A stretch of DNA of 64,000 bases, from contig NZ_AEYE02000014.1 of NCBI RefSeq assembly GCF_000298315.2, forward strand, positions 310,001 through 374,000. Reading direction: 5' to 3'. The translations under genes and the position numbers were made by a program. Of the stretch, positions 56,114 to 64,000 are shown one piece after another (position 1 is the first letter of the stretch; each line of letters opens with the position of its first letter). The notes beneath the pieces were generated by a model. That model ran no database searches, was not told the DNA's origin, and was given only the letters and a program-made list of their open reading frames with translations. This DNA comes from Rhizobium grahamii CCGE 502. GTDB lineage: Bacteria > Pseudomonadota > Alphaproteobacteria > Rhizobiales > Rhizobiaceae.

Positions 56114-58237
56114 TCAGAACCTGGCCTTCGCAGTCACCATGAACGTACGGCCGCGACCCGTATCGATCGTCGTCGTCTGGATCGTGCTCGAGGCCGGAGT
56201 GTAGGTCTTGTCAAAGACGTTGGTCACGCTTGCCGTCAACTCCAGGCCGTTCTCCCATTGATAGTTGGCGAAGAGATCGACAACGCCATAGCCGCTCATG
56301 AATCGCGGCCGTCCGCCATTCGTTGCATTGATTTGTCCAATGTCTGCCTGTCCGGCAGCGAATAGGCGTGTACCGACAGTCAGACGTTGATCTTCAAGGA
56401 AGCGACCGCCGAGCGTGGCACTGAAGATGTTTTCCGGCAGGAAGCTTTGCACCCCGAAGCCGTTGATCTGCGGAGGCAGGTCGGTGTTTGTATGGGTGTA
56501 GGCAAGCTCCCCGAAGACGAAGCCGGCATCATAGGCGGCCTGGATTTCTATACCGTCCACCTTCGACGTGCCGGGATTGTTGACGAAGAAGGTCTGCCTG
56601 CCGCCCCCCGCAAACGCACCGGTGATGTAGTTGTCGATACGGTCGTTGAAGTAGTTGGCTTTGAAGCGGAAGCTGTCGCCGGCATCGAGAATGCCATCCA
56701 CCTTGATGTTGGCGCCGATTTCCCAGCCCTTGGAGGTTTCCGGCTCAAGGAAGGGATTCGGGAAGAAGGCCTGCCCCGTAGCGCCTGGATGCGATCCGCC
56801 GGCGAAGGTTTCGCTAATCGTCGGTGCGCGCTGCGTCTCGGCATAGGTCACATAAGGCTGGAACCATTCAGTAGGATTCAGCGCAAAGGTGACGCTCGGG
56901 TTCAGACGCCCATCGGACTTATCGACGGTGTAAGGGCCGGCCGGCATTCCGAGCGGGTTGCTGGCAACGACGGAGCCCGAGCCGTCGAGATCGAAATGGT
57001 CATAGCGCAGGCCAAGCGTCAGATCCGCCATGCCGTAGGTGAAGGTCGTCGTATCGAAGACGCCGAGCATGCCGCTCTTGCCATCACCGTTGACGCCTCC
57101 CGAAGGCTGCGTCCGGCTGTTGATCACATCATATTTGTCGTGGAAGTATTCGACACCGTAGTTGGTGGTAACAGCAACATCGCCGATATCGAACTTGGAC
57201 GTGTTGGAGACGTCGAAGCCGATGCCGGTATCGGTGATCCGGCGACCGGCGGCCGTACCACCGCCCGTGGCGTTCGTGTCATACTGCATCTCAAGGCGGT
57301 TGTAGTAGAAGTTCGTCTTGAAATCGATGAGTTCGTTGTCGCCGGGCGTATAGGCATAGCTCGCGGCAAATGTCTTGTTCTTGACGTTTTGGAAATAGGA
57401 ATTCGCCAGGAAGTCGTTGTCGTAGCTGATGCCGCCGAGCTTGATCGTGTTTTCGGCGTTCGGCGTAATCTCTGCCTTCAGCATCCCCGAAAGCAGGTCC
57501 TGCTCGGTATAGGGGACGGTAACGCCATCGCCGTTTTCGTAGTTGCCCGGATCGCTCTTGCTGATGCCGCCGAGAACAGCAAAGACATCGTTGAACCGGT
57601 AAGCGCCGATGGCCGACTCGGACCAACCGAGTTCGTTGGTTCCGACCGTCGCCGAGACGATACCGCCGTAGTTCTTGTCACCCAGAATCAGGTCATCGAT
57701 GTCGTAGGTGCGGAAATTGACCGTCCCGGCAAGTGCCCCACCACCGATGCCGGTAACTGCACCGCGGGTCACGTCGATGCCCGCCAGGAACGCCGGGTCC
57801 ACATAGGTGAAGCCCTGCGCCTCGTGGCCGGTAAAGCGGAAGTTCTGGCGAACGCCGTCGATCGACATGTTCACGCGGCCGGAGCCTTCGAAGCCGCGAA
57901 TGTTGACGGCAACACCGGGGTTCTGCGGATTGTTGGCCGTCGACGTCCCGGGAACACTGCGCAGCAGATCATCGGTACCCTGGCCGGCCTGCAGGTTGAT
58001 CTGGTCCGCCGTGACGGTGCTGGAAGGTCCCGGCTTGTTGTAGGGATCGTTGGCCGCCTGTCGGCTGCCCTTCACGATAATGGGCGAGAGGAAAGTATCC
58101 CCCTCTGGCGCCGCCTTCTGCTCTTCGGCTGTCTGGGCAGTCGAGGGCGCGCTTTGTGCAAAGGCGATGGCGGAAGGCGTAACAATGGCAAGTGCCGTGC
58201 AGGCAAGTAGAACCGAGCGCGAGTGCCGGACGATCAT
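56114..58237 (-). CDS. shmR: TonB-dependent haem/haemoglobin receptor (ShmR-like)
   Basis: Outer-membrane haem receptor, 707 residues. Signal peptide ends 'AIAFAQ' near 28; the TonB box is probably in 'FLSPIIVKGSRQ'; the plug spans about 65-185 and the barrel runs to the terminal Phe of 'FMVTAKARF'. Haem receptors carry FRAP and NPxL motifs around a ligand His; here they read 'YAETQRAPTISETF' and 'PNPFLEPETSKGWEIG', so FRAP is changed to QRAP. Position beside trpE(G) matches S. meliloti shmR. The promoter carries a TGA-N9-TCA iron-responsive operator, which implies induction under iron limitation. Confidence 0.93.
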   Translation of the reverse strand: MIVRHSRSVLLACTALAIVTPSAIAFAQSAPSTAQTAEEQKAAPEGDTFLSPIIVKGSRQAANDPYNKPGPSSTVTADQINLQAGQGTDDLLRSVPGTSTANNPQNPGVAVNIRGFEGSGRVNMSIDGVRQNFRFTGHEAQGFTYVDPAFLAGIDVTRGAVTGIGGGALAGTVNFRTYDIDDLILGDKNYGGIVSATVGTNELGWSESAIGAYRFNDVFAVLGGISKSDPGNYENGDGVTVPYTEQDLLSGMLKAEITPNAENTIKLGGISYDNDFLANSYFQNVKNKTFAASYAYTPGDNELIDFKTNFYYNRLEMQYDTNATGGGTAAGRRITDTGIGFDVSNTSKFDIGDVAVTTNYGVEYFHDKYDVINSRTQPSGGVNGDGKSGMLGVFDTTTFTYGMADLTLGLRYDHFDLDGSGSVVASNPLGMPAGPYTVDKSDGRLNPSVTFALNPTEWFQPYVTYAETQRAPTISETFAGGSHPGATGQAFFPNPFLEPETSKGWEIGANIKVDGILDAGDSFRFKANYFNDRIDNYITGAFAGGGRQTFFVNNPGTSKVDGIEIQAAYDAGFVFGELAYTHTNTDLPPQINGFGVQSFLPENIFSATLGGRFLEDQRLTVGTRLFAAGQADIGQINATNGGRPRFMSGYGVVDLFANYQWENGLELTASVTNVFDKTYTPASSTIQTTTIDTGRGRTFMVTAKARF

Positions 58238-58345
58238 GAAGTCAACCCCTTGAGAGAAATGTCACCGGGCTGGCTGGTCGTGACGCGTCCGCGCTTTCGA
58301 TGGGCTGGCTAGGCTTTCAGACGAAGATTTTCGCCTTCTTTTTGC

Positions 58346-58374
58346 CGCATAAAAAACATGACATAAATTGTCAA
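58346..58374 (-). promoter_or_regulatory. shmR promoter
   Basis: On the minus strand a perfect -35, TTGACA (58374-58369), and TATGCG (58351-58346) are 17 nt apart. The leader would be about 100 nt, ending with AAGGGG before ATG 58237. Confidence 0.55.
58359..58373 (-). promoter_or_regulatory. Iron-responsive operator (IRO/RirA-type) overlapping the shmR -35
   Basis: The 15-bp element tgacataaattgtca fits TGA-N9-TCA, the operator described for the rhizobial iron regulator RirA. It overlaps the -35 hexamer, so a bound repressor would block RNA polymerase. The link to RirA rests on the motif and on the haem-uptake gene downstream. Confidence 0.68.
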
Positions 58375-58501
58375 TATATCGGATCGCCGTTATCTTGATT
58401 TAATAAATCATCTTTTCGAGCATAGACATCAACGTTGCGAAATTGCAACGAAATCCGCATCCATGCGTTCTGTCCCGGGGCAACGTACAACGGGTGGATG
58501 C

Positions 58502-59353
58502 GTGAAGAACATCGTTGTGATTTTAGCGGCACTGAGCGGCATCGGGTTCCTGACCAGTGCACGCCTGCCGGAAAGCGGCCCTCTCCCGGCAGTTCGCCCC
58601 GGTAAATCCAATACGACAACGTCCGCACCCGCACGTCCCCCAATACCCGAACAGAAACCCGAAAGCGGCAAGCCCGAAACGCCGCCGGTCAAAGAGGATT
58701 CTCCGAACTCCTCTGCCATCCCGGAAAAGCAGGGGCCGAAGCTTCCGTCACAGCAAACGCTGGAAGAACAGCATCTGACGATTGCAGCAGAGAGTGATGC
58801 CGAACATTCAGAATGCGTGAAGGAGTTGCAGAGCCTTGGCGTCGTCTTCAAGGACATTTCGCGCATCGATGATGGCAACGGCTGCGGGATCGACAAACCG
58901 ATCAAGGTGTCCGAGGTGCTGCCCGGCGTTAAGATAAAGCCGGACGCCGTCTTCCGCTGCCCGGTCGCGCTGGCCCTCGCCCACTGGATGAAAGAAAGCG
59001 TCATTCCAGCCGCCCGTATTGCCGCGCCTGATCAGGGAAACATCCTAGCGATCAATCAGGCTTCCTCCTATATCTGCCGCCTGCGCAATGGCGCCGAAAC
59101 CGGCAAGGTGTCTGAGCACGCTCGCGGCAATGCGATTGACGTTGCGAGCTTCAGCTTTGAAAAAGGGAAGGACATCGCGGTCAAACCGCGACGCGAGGAT
59201 TCCACATTGATCGGTGCGTTCCAGCGCACGGTGAGCGCCGCAGGTTGCCTCTTCTTTACCACGGTCCTCGACCCGGAAAGCGACGCTGCGCACGAAACCC
59301 ACTTCCATCTCGATGTGCTCGAGCGCAAGGGCGGCTATCGGTATTGCCATTAA
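58502..59353 (+). CDS. Extensin-family exported protein
   Basis: 283 residues from GTG 58502, giving a good signal peptide ('VKNIVVILAALSGIGFLTSA'); ATG 58463 would add 13 residues. A Pro/Lys/Glu-rich linker (about 25-90) precedes the extensin-like C-terminal domain ('AEHSECVKELQSLGVVFKDI', 'CPVALALAHWMKESVIPAA', 'SEHARGNAIDVASF', 'HFHLDVLERKGGYRYCH'). The His/Asp pattern SEHARGNAIDVASF is typical of D-Ala-D-Ala carboxypeptidase-like metal enzymes, so it may act on peptidoglycan. The gene is divergent from shmR and may respond to the same gap. Confidence 0.87.
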   Translation: MKNIVVILAALSGIGFLTSARLPESGPLPAVRPGKSNTTTSAPARPPIPEQKPESGKPETPPVKEDSPNSSAIPEKQGPKLPSQQTLEEQHLTIAAESDAEHSECVKELQSLGVVFKDISRIDDGNGCGIDKPIKVSEVLPGVKIKPDAVFRCPVALALAHWMKESVIPAARIAAPDQGNILAINQASSYICRLRNGAETGKVSEHARGNAIDVASFSFEKGKDIAVKPRREDSTLIGAFQRTVSAAGCLFFTTVLDPESDAAHETHFHLDVLERKGGYRYCH

Positions 59354-59377
59354 TTTTCAGCGACTTGCGCGAAACCT

Positions 59378-59407
59378 CTGAATCAAGCCGTCAGCGGCTT
59401 GATTCAG
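59378..59407. terminator. 13-bp perfect palindrome between extensin-family and fhs genes
   Basis: ctgaatcaagccg (59378-59390) pairs perfectly with cggcttgattcag (59395-59407) over a tcag loop, with CGAAA/TTTCG continuing outside a three-base bulge. It lies in the convergent gap of 72 nt. TTT follows on the plus strand; the minus strand has AGGTTT. It probably ends both genes. Confidence 0.65.
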
Positions 59408-59425
59408 TTTCGAAACATCGCGGCC

Positions 59426-61105
59426 TTAGAACAGTCCCTCGATATAGCCCTGATCGTTGAGATAGATCCGCTCCGCCGACGGCGACCTCGGCAGGCCGGG
59501 CATGGTCATGATCTCGCCCGTAATGGCGACGACAAAACCAGCGCCCGCCGCAAGGCGCACCTCGCGAACCGGGACAATATGCCCCTCCGGCGCACCGCGC
59601 AGGTTCGGATCGGTTGAAAAGGAGTACTGCGTCTTTGCCATGCAGACCGGCAGATGCCCGTAGCCCTGTTCCTCCCAGGCTACGAGTTGATCCCTCACCG
59701 CCTTGTCCGCGGTCACCTCACCCGCATGATAAATCTTCGAAGCCACGATCTCGATCTTCTCGAACAGCGAAACATCGTCGGGGTAGAGCGGCTCAAATCG
59801 CGACTGTCCCGATTCCGCGAGCTCGACCACTTTGTAGGCGAGCTCTTCGATGCCGGCGGAGCCCTCCGCCCAGTGCCGGCAGAGGATCGCCTCTGCTCCC
59901 AGCCGCGAGACATACTCTTTCACCGCAATGATTTCCGCGTCGGTGTCCGAGACGAAGTGATTGATGGCGACAACGACGGGAACGCCGAACTTGCGAACAT
60001 TGGCGACATGGCGGCCAAGATTCGAGCAGCCCTTCTTCAGCGCGGCGACGTTCTCGGCCCCAAGGTCATCCTTCTTCACACCGCCATTCATCTTGAGAGC
60101 ACGCACAGTCGCAACGATGACGGCGGCGTCTGGCTTGAGGCCTGCCTTGCGACACTTGATATCGAAGAACTTCTCAGCCCCGAGATCCGCGCCGAAGCCC
60201 GCCTCGGTCACAACATAGTCGCCAAGCTTCAACGCGGTCTTCGTGGCGATCACCGAGTTGCAACCGTGGGCGATATTGGCGAAGGGACCGCCGTGCACGA
60301 AAGCCGGATTGTTTTCCAGCGTCTGGACGAGATTCGGCTGCATGGCGTCCTTCAGAAGAACGGCCATCGCGCCATCCGCTTTAAAATCACGCGCATAGAC
60401 GGCCGTTTTGTCACGCCGGTAGCCGACGATGATGTTGCCGAGACGCTCCTCCAGGTCCTTGAGATCCCGCGCAAGGCAGAGGATTGCCATCACCTCGGAA
60501 GCCACGGTGATGTCGAAACCGTTCTGTCGGGGAAAGCCGTTGGCGACACCACCAAGCGACGAGACCATCTCGCGTAGCGCCCGGTCGTTCATGTCCATCA
60601 CGCGTCGCCATGTGACGCGCCTGAGGTCGATATCCTGCTCGTTGCCCCAATAGATGTGGTTGTCGATCATCGCGGCGAGCAGATTGTGGGCCGATGTGAT
60701 AGCGTGGAAGTCGCCGGTAAAATGCAGGTTGATGTCTTCCATCGGAATGACTTGGGCATAGCCGCCGCCGGCAGCTCCGCCCTTCACGCCGAAGCACGGC
60801 CCGAGCGAGGCCTCGCGGATGCAGACGATTGCGTTCTTGCCGATCCGGTTCAAGCCGTCGCCAAGACCGACCGTCGTCGTCGTCTTGCCCTCACCCGCGG
60901 GCGTCGGATTGATCGCGGTCACAAGGATCAGCTTGCCATCAGGCTTGTCCGTCTGCTCCGCGATGAACTCGGCACTGAGCTTGGCTTTGTCGTGGCCATA
61001 CGGCGCGAGTTGCGCCTGAGGGATCCCGAGCTTTGAACCGATTTCGAAGATCGGCTTCTTTTCAGCGGCGCGCGCAATCTCGATGTCGGACTTATATGCT
61101 GCCAT
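59426..61105 (-). CDS. fhs: Formate-tetrahydrofolate ligase
   Basis: ATP-dependent formation of 10-formyl-THF from formate, 559 residues. The P-loop is in '[24 protein letters not shown]', followed by '[36 protein letters not shown]' (formyl phosphate site) and the C-terminal '[21 protein letters not shown]'. ATG 61105 is chosen over the in-frame start at 61144, giving the standard N-terminus '[11 protein letters not shown]'. It is a single gene with convergent and divergent neighbours. Confidence 0.96.
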   Translation of the reverse strand: MAAYKSDIEIARAAEKKPIFEIGSKLGIPQAQLAPYGHDKAKLSAEFIAEQTDKPDGKLILVTAINPTPAGEGKTTTTVGLGDGLNRIGKNAIVCIREASLGPCFGVKGGAAGGGYAQVIPMEDINLHFTGDFHAITSAHNLLAAMIDNHIYWGNEQDIDLRRVTWRRVMDMNDRALREMVSSLGGVANGFPRQNGFDITVASEVMAILCLARDLKDLEERLGNIIVGYRRDKTAVYARDFKADGAMAVLLKDAMQPNLVQTLENNPAFVHGGPFANIAHGCNSVIATKTALKLGDYVVTEAGFGADLGAEKFFDIKCRKAGLKPDAAVIVATVRALKMNGGVKKDDLGAENVAALKKGCSNLGRHVANVRKFGVPVVVAINHFVSDTDAEIIAVKEYVSRLGAEAILCRHWAEGSAGIEELAYKVVELAESGQSRFEPLYPDDVSLFEKIEIVASKIYHAGEVTADKAVRDQLVAWEEQGYGHLPVCMAKTQYSFSTDPNLRGAPEGHIVPVREVRLAAGAGFVVAITGEIMTMPGLPRSPSAERIYLNDQGYIEGLF

Positions 61106-61256
61106 CCCCGTTCCCCAGTTTTCCGCGCTCGATCGGCGCGCCATTTGTTACAACGGGATAGCGAAATATGCCGACTGTGGATAGTGCGCAGGTTGCCCAA
61201 GACTCATCCAAGCCGCTATCTCTAGGCATCGATTCCGTACGTCGCGAGGACAAGCC

Positions 61257-61763
61257 ATGAAATCACTCGAACTCATTGTCGAGCGCATCATTCTTTCAAG
61301 CCGCTGGATACTCGTGGCCTTCTACCTCGGCCTGTCCCTGTCGCTGGCCGTTTATGCAGTCTCATTCGGCTATAAATTCCTGAAGGTCGCGGGCGGCGTA
61401 TTCGTGCTCGATGAGGGTGAAATGATCCTGGCCATGCTCGGGCTGATCGACGCCGCGCTGGTCGCCAGCCTGATCGTCATGGTGATGATCTCCGGCTACG
61501 AGAACTTCGTCAGCCGTTTCGACGAAAGTGACACCGATGTCTCATTCATCGGCAAGCTCGACGCCGGCAGCCTCAAGATCAAGGTAGCGTCGTCGATCGT
61601 GGCCATTTCATCGATCCACCTGCTGCAGGTCTTCCTCAATGCAGAACAATACACCGACGGTAAGATTATGTGGCTGACGGCGATGCATCTCGCCTTCGTC
61701 GTCTCGGCGGTACTGCTCGGCTTTCTCGAGCAACTGACTAAAAAGACCAAAACGACAGACTAG
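61257..61763 (+). CDS. UPF0114 (TIGR00645) membrane protein
   Basis: 168 residues with four predicted helices and charged loops. Landmarks of the UPF0114 family: 'ERIILSSRWILVAFYLGLSLSLAVYAV', 'DAALVASLIVMVMISGYENFVSRF' and 'KIKVASSIVAISSIHLLQVFLNA'. The function is unknown; the family is small and widespread in bacteria. It is transcribed alone, divergent from fhs. Confidence 0.9.
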   Translation: MKSLELIVERIILSSRWILVAFYLGLSLSLAVYAVSFGYKFLKVAGGVFVLDEGEMILAMLGLIDAALVASLIVMVMISGYENFVSRFDESDTDVSFIGKLDAGSLKIKVASSIVAISSIHLLQVFLNAEQYTDGKIMWLTAMHLAFVVSAVLLGFLEQLTKKTKTTD

Positions 61764-61783
61764 GTTTAATTGTCATATGATTC

Positions 61784-61806
61784 GGGGCCGCGTCCCTGCG
61801 CGCCCC
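61784..61806 (+). terminator. Weak hairpin after the UPF0114 gene
   Basis: ggggc-c-gcg (61784 onwards) pairs with cgc-gcccc across a short loop with one bulge, then CAGTTTTA. It is a plausible weak terminator. Confidence 0.4.
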
Positions 61807-62025
61807 CAGTTTTATGTCACGCAGCCGACATCTTCGCTTTCCCGATCGAAGGTTCGTCGCCCTGAGTTGCGGTCCGGGCAAGCTCAAACACAACCGCAGA
61901 TCGATATTCTGTGGTTAAATTAATACATCGAAATTAATCACTGCGCGCCAGGCCGTTTCGTACTAGCAAATATATCAGTTTGCATATTTTATCGCGGCAA
62001 CTTGAAGGTAAGCAGGGACGCATTG

Positions 62026-62751
62026 ATGTCTTACGTGACTACCTCGGAACGGCAGATGTCCCTCGTCGCGGAGATTTCAGCTGCCTGTACCAGGGCCGAA
62101 TACGCAGAAGTTCTAGTCAAAGTGGCTCGCGCCTTCGGTTTTCGGCACATAACGCTGATGCATGCGCCCACGCCCGAGAGTGTCCTTCTCAGAACTCTAC
62201 TCATCGAAACGTCCATACCATCTCAATACTTCAACCAGTTCGACCGCGCTCGAATTATGCGCTTTCCCGTACTTTCTGGAGGAATTGGCGTTTCCGCGCT
62301 GCCGCGCTCGTGGAGCCTTTTCGACAATTCCTCGGCCGCTGTTTTCCCGAATGAGTTGAGCGAGCTCCTGCGCAATTTCGGCATGCCGACGGGCGTTGCG
62401 GTTCCTGCCTATGCAGGCGATGGCGAGCGTATCCTGTTCTGGCTGGCCGGCGACCGCCCGCTGCTGGCGCAAACGGAACTCAATGAGTTGACGATGGTGA
62501 CGCTCCACCTCCTCGACGCCTATAACCGCACGAAGCAGTCGAAGCTTGTCGAACACACGCCTTTGTCTGCGCGCGAACGCGAGGTCGTCCGCTGGACGGC
62601 ACAGGGAAAGACATCGATCGAGATCGGACAAATCCTTTCGCTGTCTGACCACACCGTCAACGCCTACATGACGAGCGCCATCAAAAAGCTCGACTGCGTG
62701 AACCGGGCGCAGCTTGTCGCCAAGGCGATCCGCATGAAACTGATCAATTAA
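62026..62751 (+). CDS. Solo LuxR-family transcriptional regulator
   Basis: 241 residues. The N-terminal 150 have the autoinducer-binding fold in outline ('ISAACTRAEYAEVLVKVARAFGFRHITLMHAP'), but the usual Trp/Tyr/Asp pocket residues are not apparent. The C-terminal LuxR helix-turn-helix is clear: 'TPLSAREREVVRWTAQGKTSIEIGQILSLSDHTVNAYMTSAIKKLDC'. There is no luxI gene in the window. ATG 62026 has AGGGA 8 nt upstream; a TTG at 62002 is possible. The gene is preceded by an AT-rich gap with repeated aaattaat. Confidence 0.85.
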   Translation: MSYVTTSERQMSLVAEISAACTRAEYAEVLVKVARAFGFRHITLMHAPTPESVLLRTLLIETSIPSQYFNQFDRARIMRFPVLSGGIGVSALPRSWSLFDNSSAAVFPNELSELLRNFGMPTGVAVPAYAGDGERILFWLAGDRPLLAQTELNELTMVTLHLLDAYNRTKQSKLVEHTPLSAREREVVRWTAQGKTSIEIGQILSLSDHTVNAYMTSAIKKLDCVNRAQLVAKAIRMKLIN

Positions 62752-62761
62752 GCACGCTGCT

Positions 62762-63880
62762 TCATCGATCGAGCACGGAGCGCGTCTCGACGAGGTTCGA
62801 CCGCACGCGGAGAATGTAGAAGCCCATCGTCGCCAGATGGCTCGGCATGATCCAGCCGTCTTCCCGGCCGTTGGAAATGATCGCCGGCTGGATCTGCAAC
62901 GCCGCTTGGAACTGCCGCATGGTTGCGCCGAAGATGGCGCTCAGGTTGCGTTCCGCGACCACCTGCGAAAAGTCGGACTGCGCGGCGGCAAGGATCGCGT
63001 AGTAGGCATAGAGCTGGCCAAAAGCAAACCAGAAGCGGTCGTCGGCGCGTGTATCGAACCAGCCGCGATGGTGGTTCTGCGAGCGGTCCGCAAGAACATC
63101 GGATGTGCTGCCGAGATCGTTGGCAATACGATCAATGAACTGAATGAGGTTGTCTGCACGGCCATCGAAGACCGCATTGCAGTTGGCCAAATCGGTGTTG
63201 AACTTGCGCAAGCTTTCAATCGCCGAACGGTAGTAGCTCGGCGTCGGCGTCTTCGGTCCGAACGGATTGAGGCCGAAATACCAGCTGTATTCATCGAACT
63301 GCAGCTTACCGCGGGCGTCTTGCAGATCATTGTTGATACCCGAGGTACCACGCACGCGTCCCAGCGAGTCGACGAGTTCGGCGGAAGTGCGGCGTACCGC
63401 CTGGTTCACCCCGCGCTGGAACGACGCCTTGTTGTCGAGAAAAGGCGTGTGGTCCCAGTCGATGCCGAAGAAGCCAAGACGGTAGAGCAGCATGGAGGAG
63501 ATCCATGCATTCTGATTGACGTTGAAGTCCGTCAGATCGGCCGCGACATCGACAATGGCCGAGCGCTGGCAGCTCTTCGCCGCGCCGTCCGTTGCCGGCA
63601 ATTCCTGTCCGGCCGCAACCTTGCGTTCGGAAAGCCGGTACTCATTCACGAAGGACGGATTGAAGCCGGACCAGACCTGCGTCTGCCAGATGAAGTAGCA
63701 ATAAAGAACGGCAAGCAGCCCGATCAGGCCCAGGATCGGCAACCGGATCATCCATGTTCGCTGAACGTACCAGCCCCGGGCGGCGATAAATGGCCAGAAA
63801 GCCCAGGCGAACAGGAGTCGCACCCAGCGCCCGATGGTACGGCCGATCAGCCTGAAAAAACCGGCGATCCGGTCGAGCAT
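62762..63880 (-). CDS. DUF2333 membrane-anchored protein
   Basis: 372 residues. One helix ('IRLPILGLIGLLAVLYCYFIW') near residue 47 anchors a periplasmic or cytoplasmic domain that carries the DUF2333 pattern ('LTDFNVNQNAWISSMLLYRLGFFGIDWDHTPFLDNKASFQRGVNQAV'). The function is unknown. ATG 63880 gives a normal start. It ends 10 nt from the convergent LuxR gene, and the next minus-strand gene begins outside the window, with 84 nt between. Confidence 0.87.
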   Translation of the reverse strand: MLDRIAGFFRLIGRTIGRWVRLLFAWAFWPFIAARGWYVQRTWMIRLPILGLIGLLAVLYCYFIWQTQVWSGFNPSFVNEYRLSERKVAAGQELPATDGAAKSCQRSAIVDVAADLTDFNVNQNAWISSMLLYRLGFFGIDWDHTPFLDNKASFQRGVNQAVRRTSAELVDSLGRVRGTSGINNDLQDARGKLQFDEYSWYFGLNPFGPKTPTPSYYRSAIESLRKFNTDLANCNAVFDGRADNLIQFIDRIANDLGSTSDVLADRSQNHHRGWFDTRADDRFWFAFGQLYAYYAILAAAQSDFSQVVAERNLSAIFGATMRQFQAALQIQPAIISNGREDGWIMPSHLATMGFYILRVRSNLVETRSVLDR

Positions 63881-63964
63881 CGTTTTCTCCTTGCCGTGAT
63901 GGAACAACATTGTCTGCGCACTGACATATGCGCTCGCTCCGGCAAGGACAATATCGTGCTGATA

Positions 63965-64000
63965 TTATTGTTTCTTCGGCGCGAGCTGGAACGGAAAGCG
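63965..64000 (-). CDS. Possible C-terminus of a gene running off the right edge
   Basis: On the minus strand an open frame enters from beyond the window and ends RFPFQLAPKKQ-stop, 84 nt before the DUF2333 start. Only 11 codons are visible; the call rests on position and an uninterrupted frame, and no product can be named. Confidence 0.4.
   Translation of the reverse strand, partial: RFPFQLAPKKQ

Noticed and set aside
56387-58210. A 607-codon plus-strand frame antisense to shmR
   Set aside because: It mirrors the haem receptor in codon-phase register, has no family motif and no start signal. It is an artefact of high GC third positions.
61764-62025. lux-type box before the LuxR gene
   Set aside because: The gap is AT-rich with a repeated aaattaat, but no dyad of lux-box length and spacing is present.

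Overview
The window looks like chromosome from an alphaproteobacterium of the Rhizobiales, most likely Sinorhizobium/Ensifer or a close relative. The evidence is GC-rich coding, a fused anthranilate synthase trpE(G) behind a Trp-Trp-Trp leader peptide, a ShmR-type haem receptor next to it, the ClpS paralogue with an 'MSDNDITLKPKTKSKPK' start, a split Rieske / cytochrome b / cytochrome c1 operon, and rhizobial-type promoters. I see no rRNA, tRNA, CRISPR, integrase, transposase or prophage gene. The window is a dense stretch of mostly conserved genes.

Layout. 1-6.7 kb: a truncated exported protein, two membrane GGDEF/EAL proteins on either side of rplY, and a solitary periplasmic solute-binding protein directly behind the second one. 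6.7-11.5 kb: pth, a GNAT acetyltransferase, a small membrane protein, clpS, ychF, two MaoC-like hydratases and apt. 11.6-14.4 kb: petABC (cytochrome bc1) on the minus strand. 14.7-19.8 kb: an EEP-family hydrolase and two tandem ABC half-exporters with a small ribbon-helix-helix gene between them. 20.2-24.5 kb: trmL, a Na/Pi cotransporter, hemF and small unknown genes. 24.5-34.4 kb: a minus-strand cca / CoA-Nudix / DUF1285 operon diverging from a plus-strand MoxR / DUF58 / DUF4159 / membrane protein operon. 34.4-41.3 kb: an MFS transporter, a second GNAT, a glutathionyl-hydroquinone-reductase-like protein, Nudix, a metallophosphoesterase, a TPR protein, and an ECF sigma / anti-sigma pair. 41.4-49 kb: leuA with an upstream leader peptide, benE, a clpP paralogue, DUF2076, a family 25 glycosyltransferase, queF and a CDF metal transporter. 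49-53.5 kb: a Tat-exported molybdenum hydroxylase with its 2Fe-2S subunit and dihaem cytochrome, then a PD-(D/E)XK protein. 53.6-64 kb: trpE(G) with its attenuator, shmR with an iron-responsive operator, an extensin-family protein, fhs, UPF0114, a solo LuxR-type regulator and DUF2333.

The most informative regulatory reading is two minus-strand amino-acid attenuators with the same architecture. Upstream of trpE(G) there is a 14-codon leader with three consecutive Trp codons. Upstream of leuA there is a 41-codon leader with four consecutive Leu codons. Each leader ATG lies only 7-8 nt beyond a well-spaced -10 box, so both transcripts are predicted to be leaderless. The trp case matches the known Sinorhizobium trpL; I do not recognise the leu case with certainty.

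The candidate most like an undescribed system is the two-gene unit at 3550-6652. A HAMP-PAS-GGDEF-EAL membrane protein is followed after 22 nt by a periplasmic binding protein with no ABC permease or ATPase partner. This recalls the NspS-MbaA arrangement, in which a binding protein tells a c-di-GMP enzyme about an external ligand.
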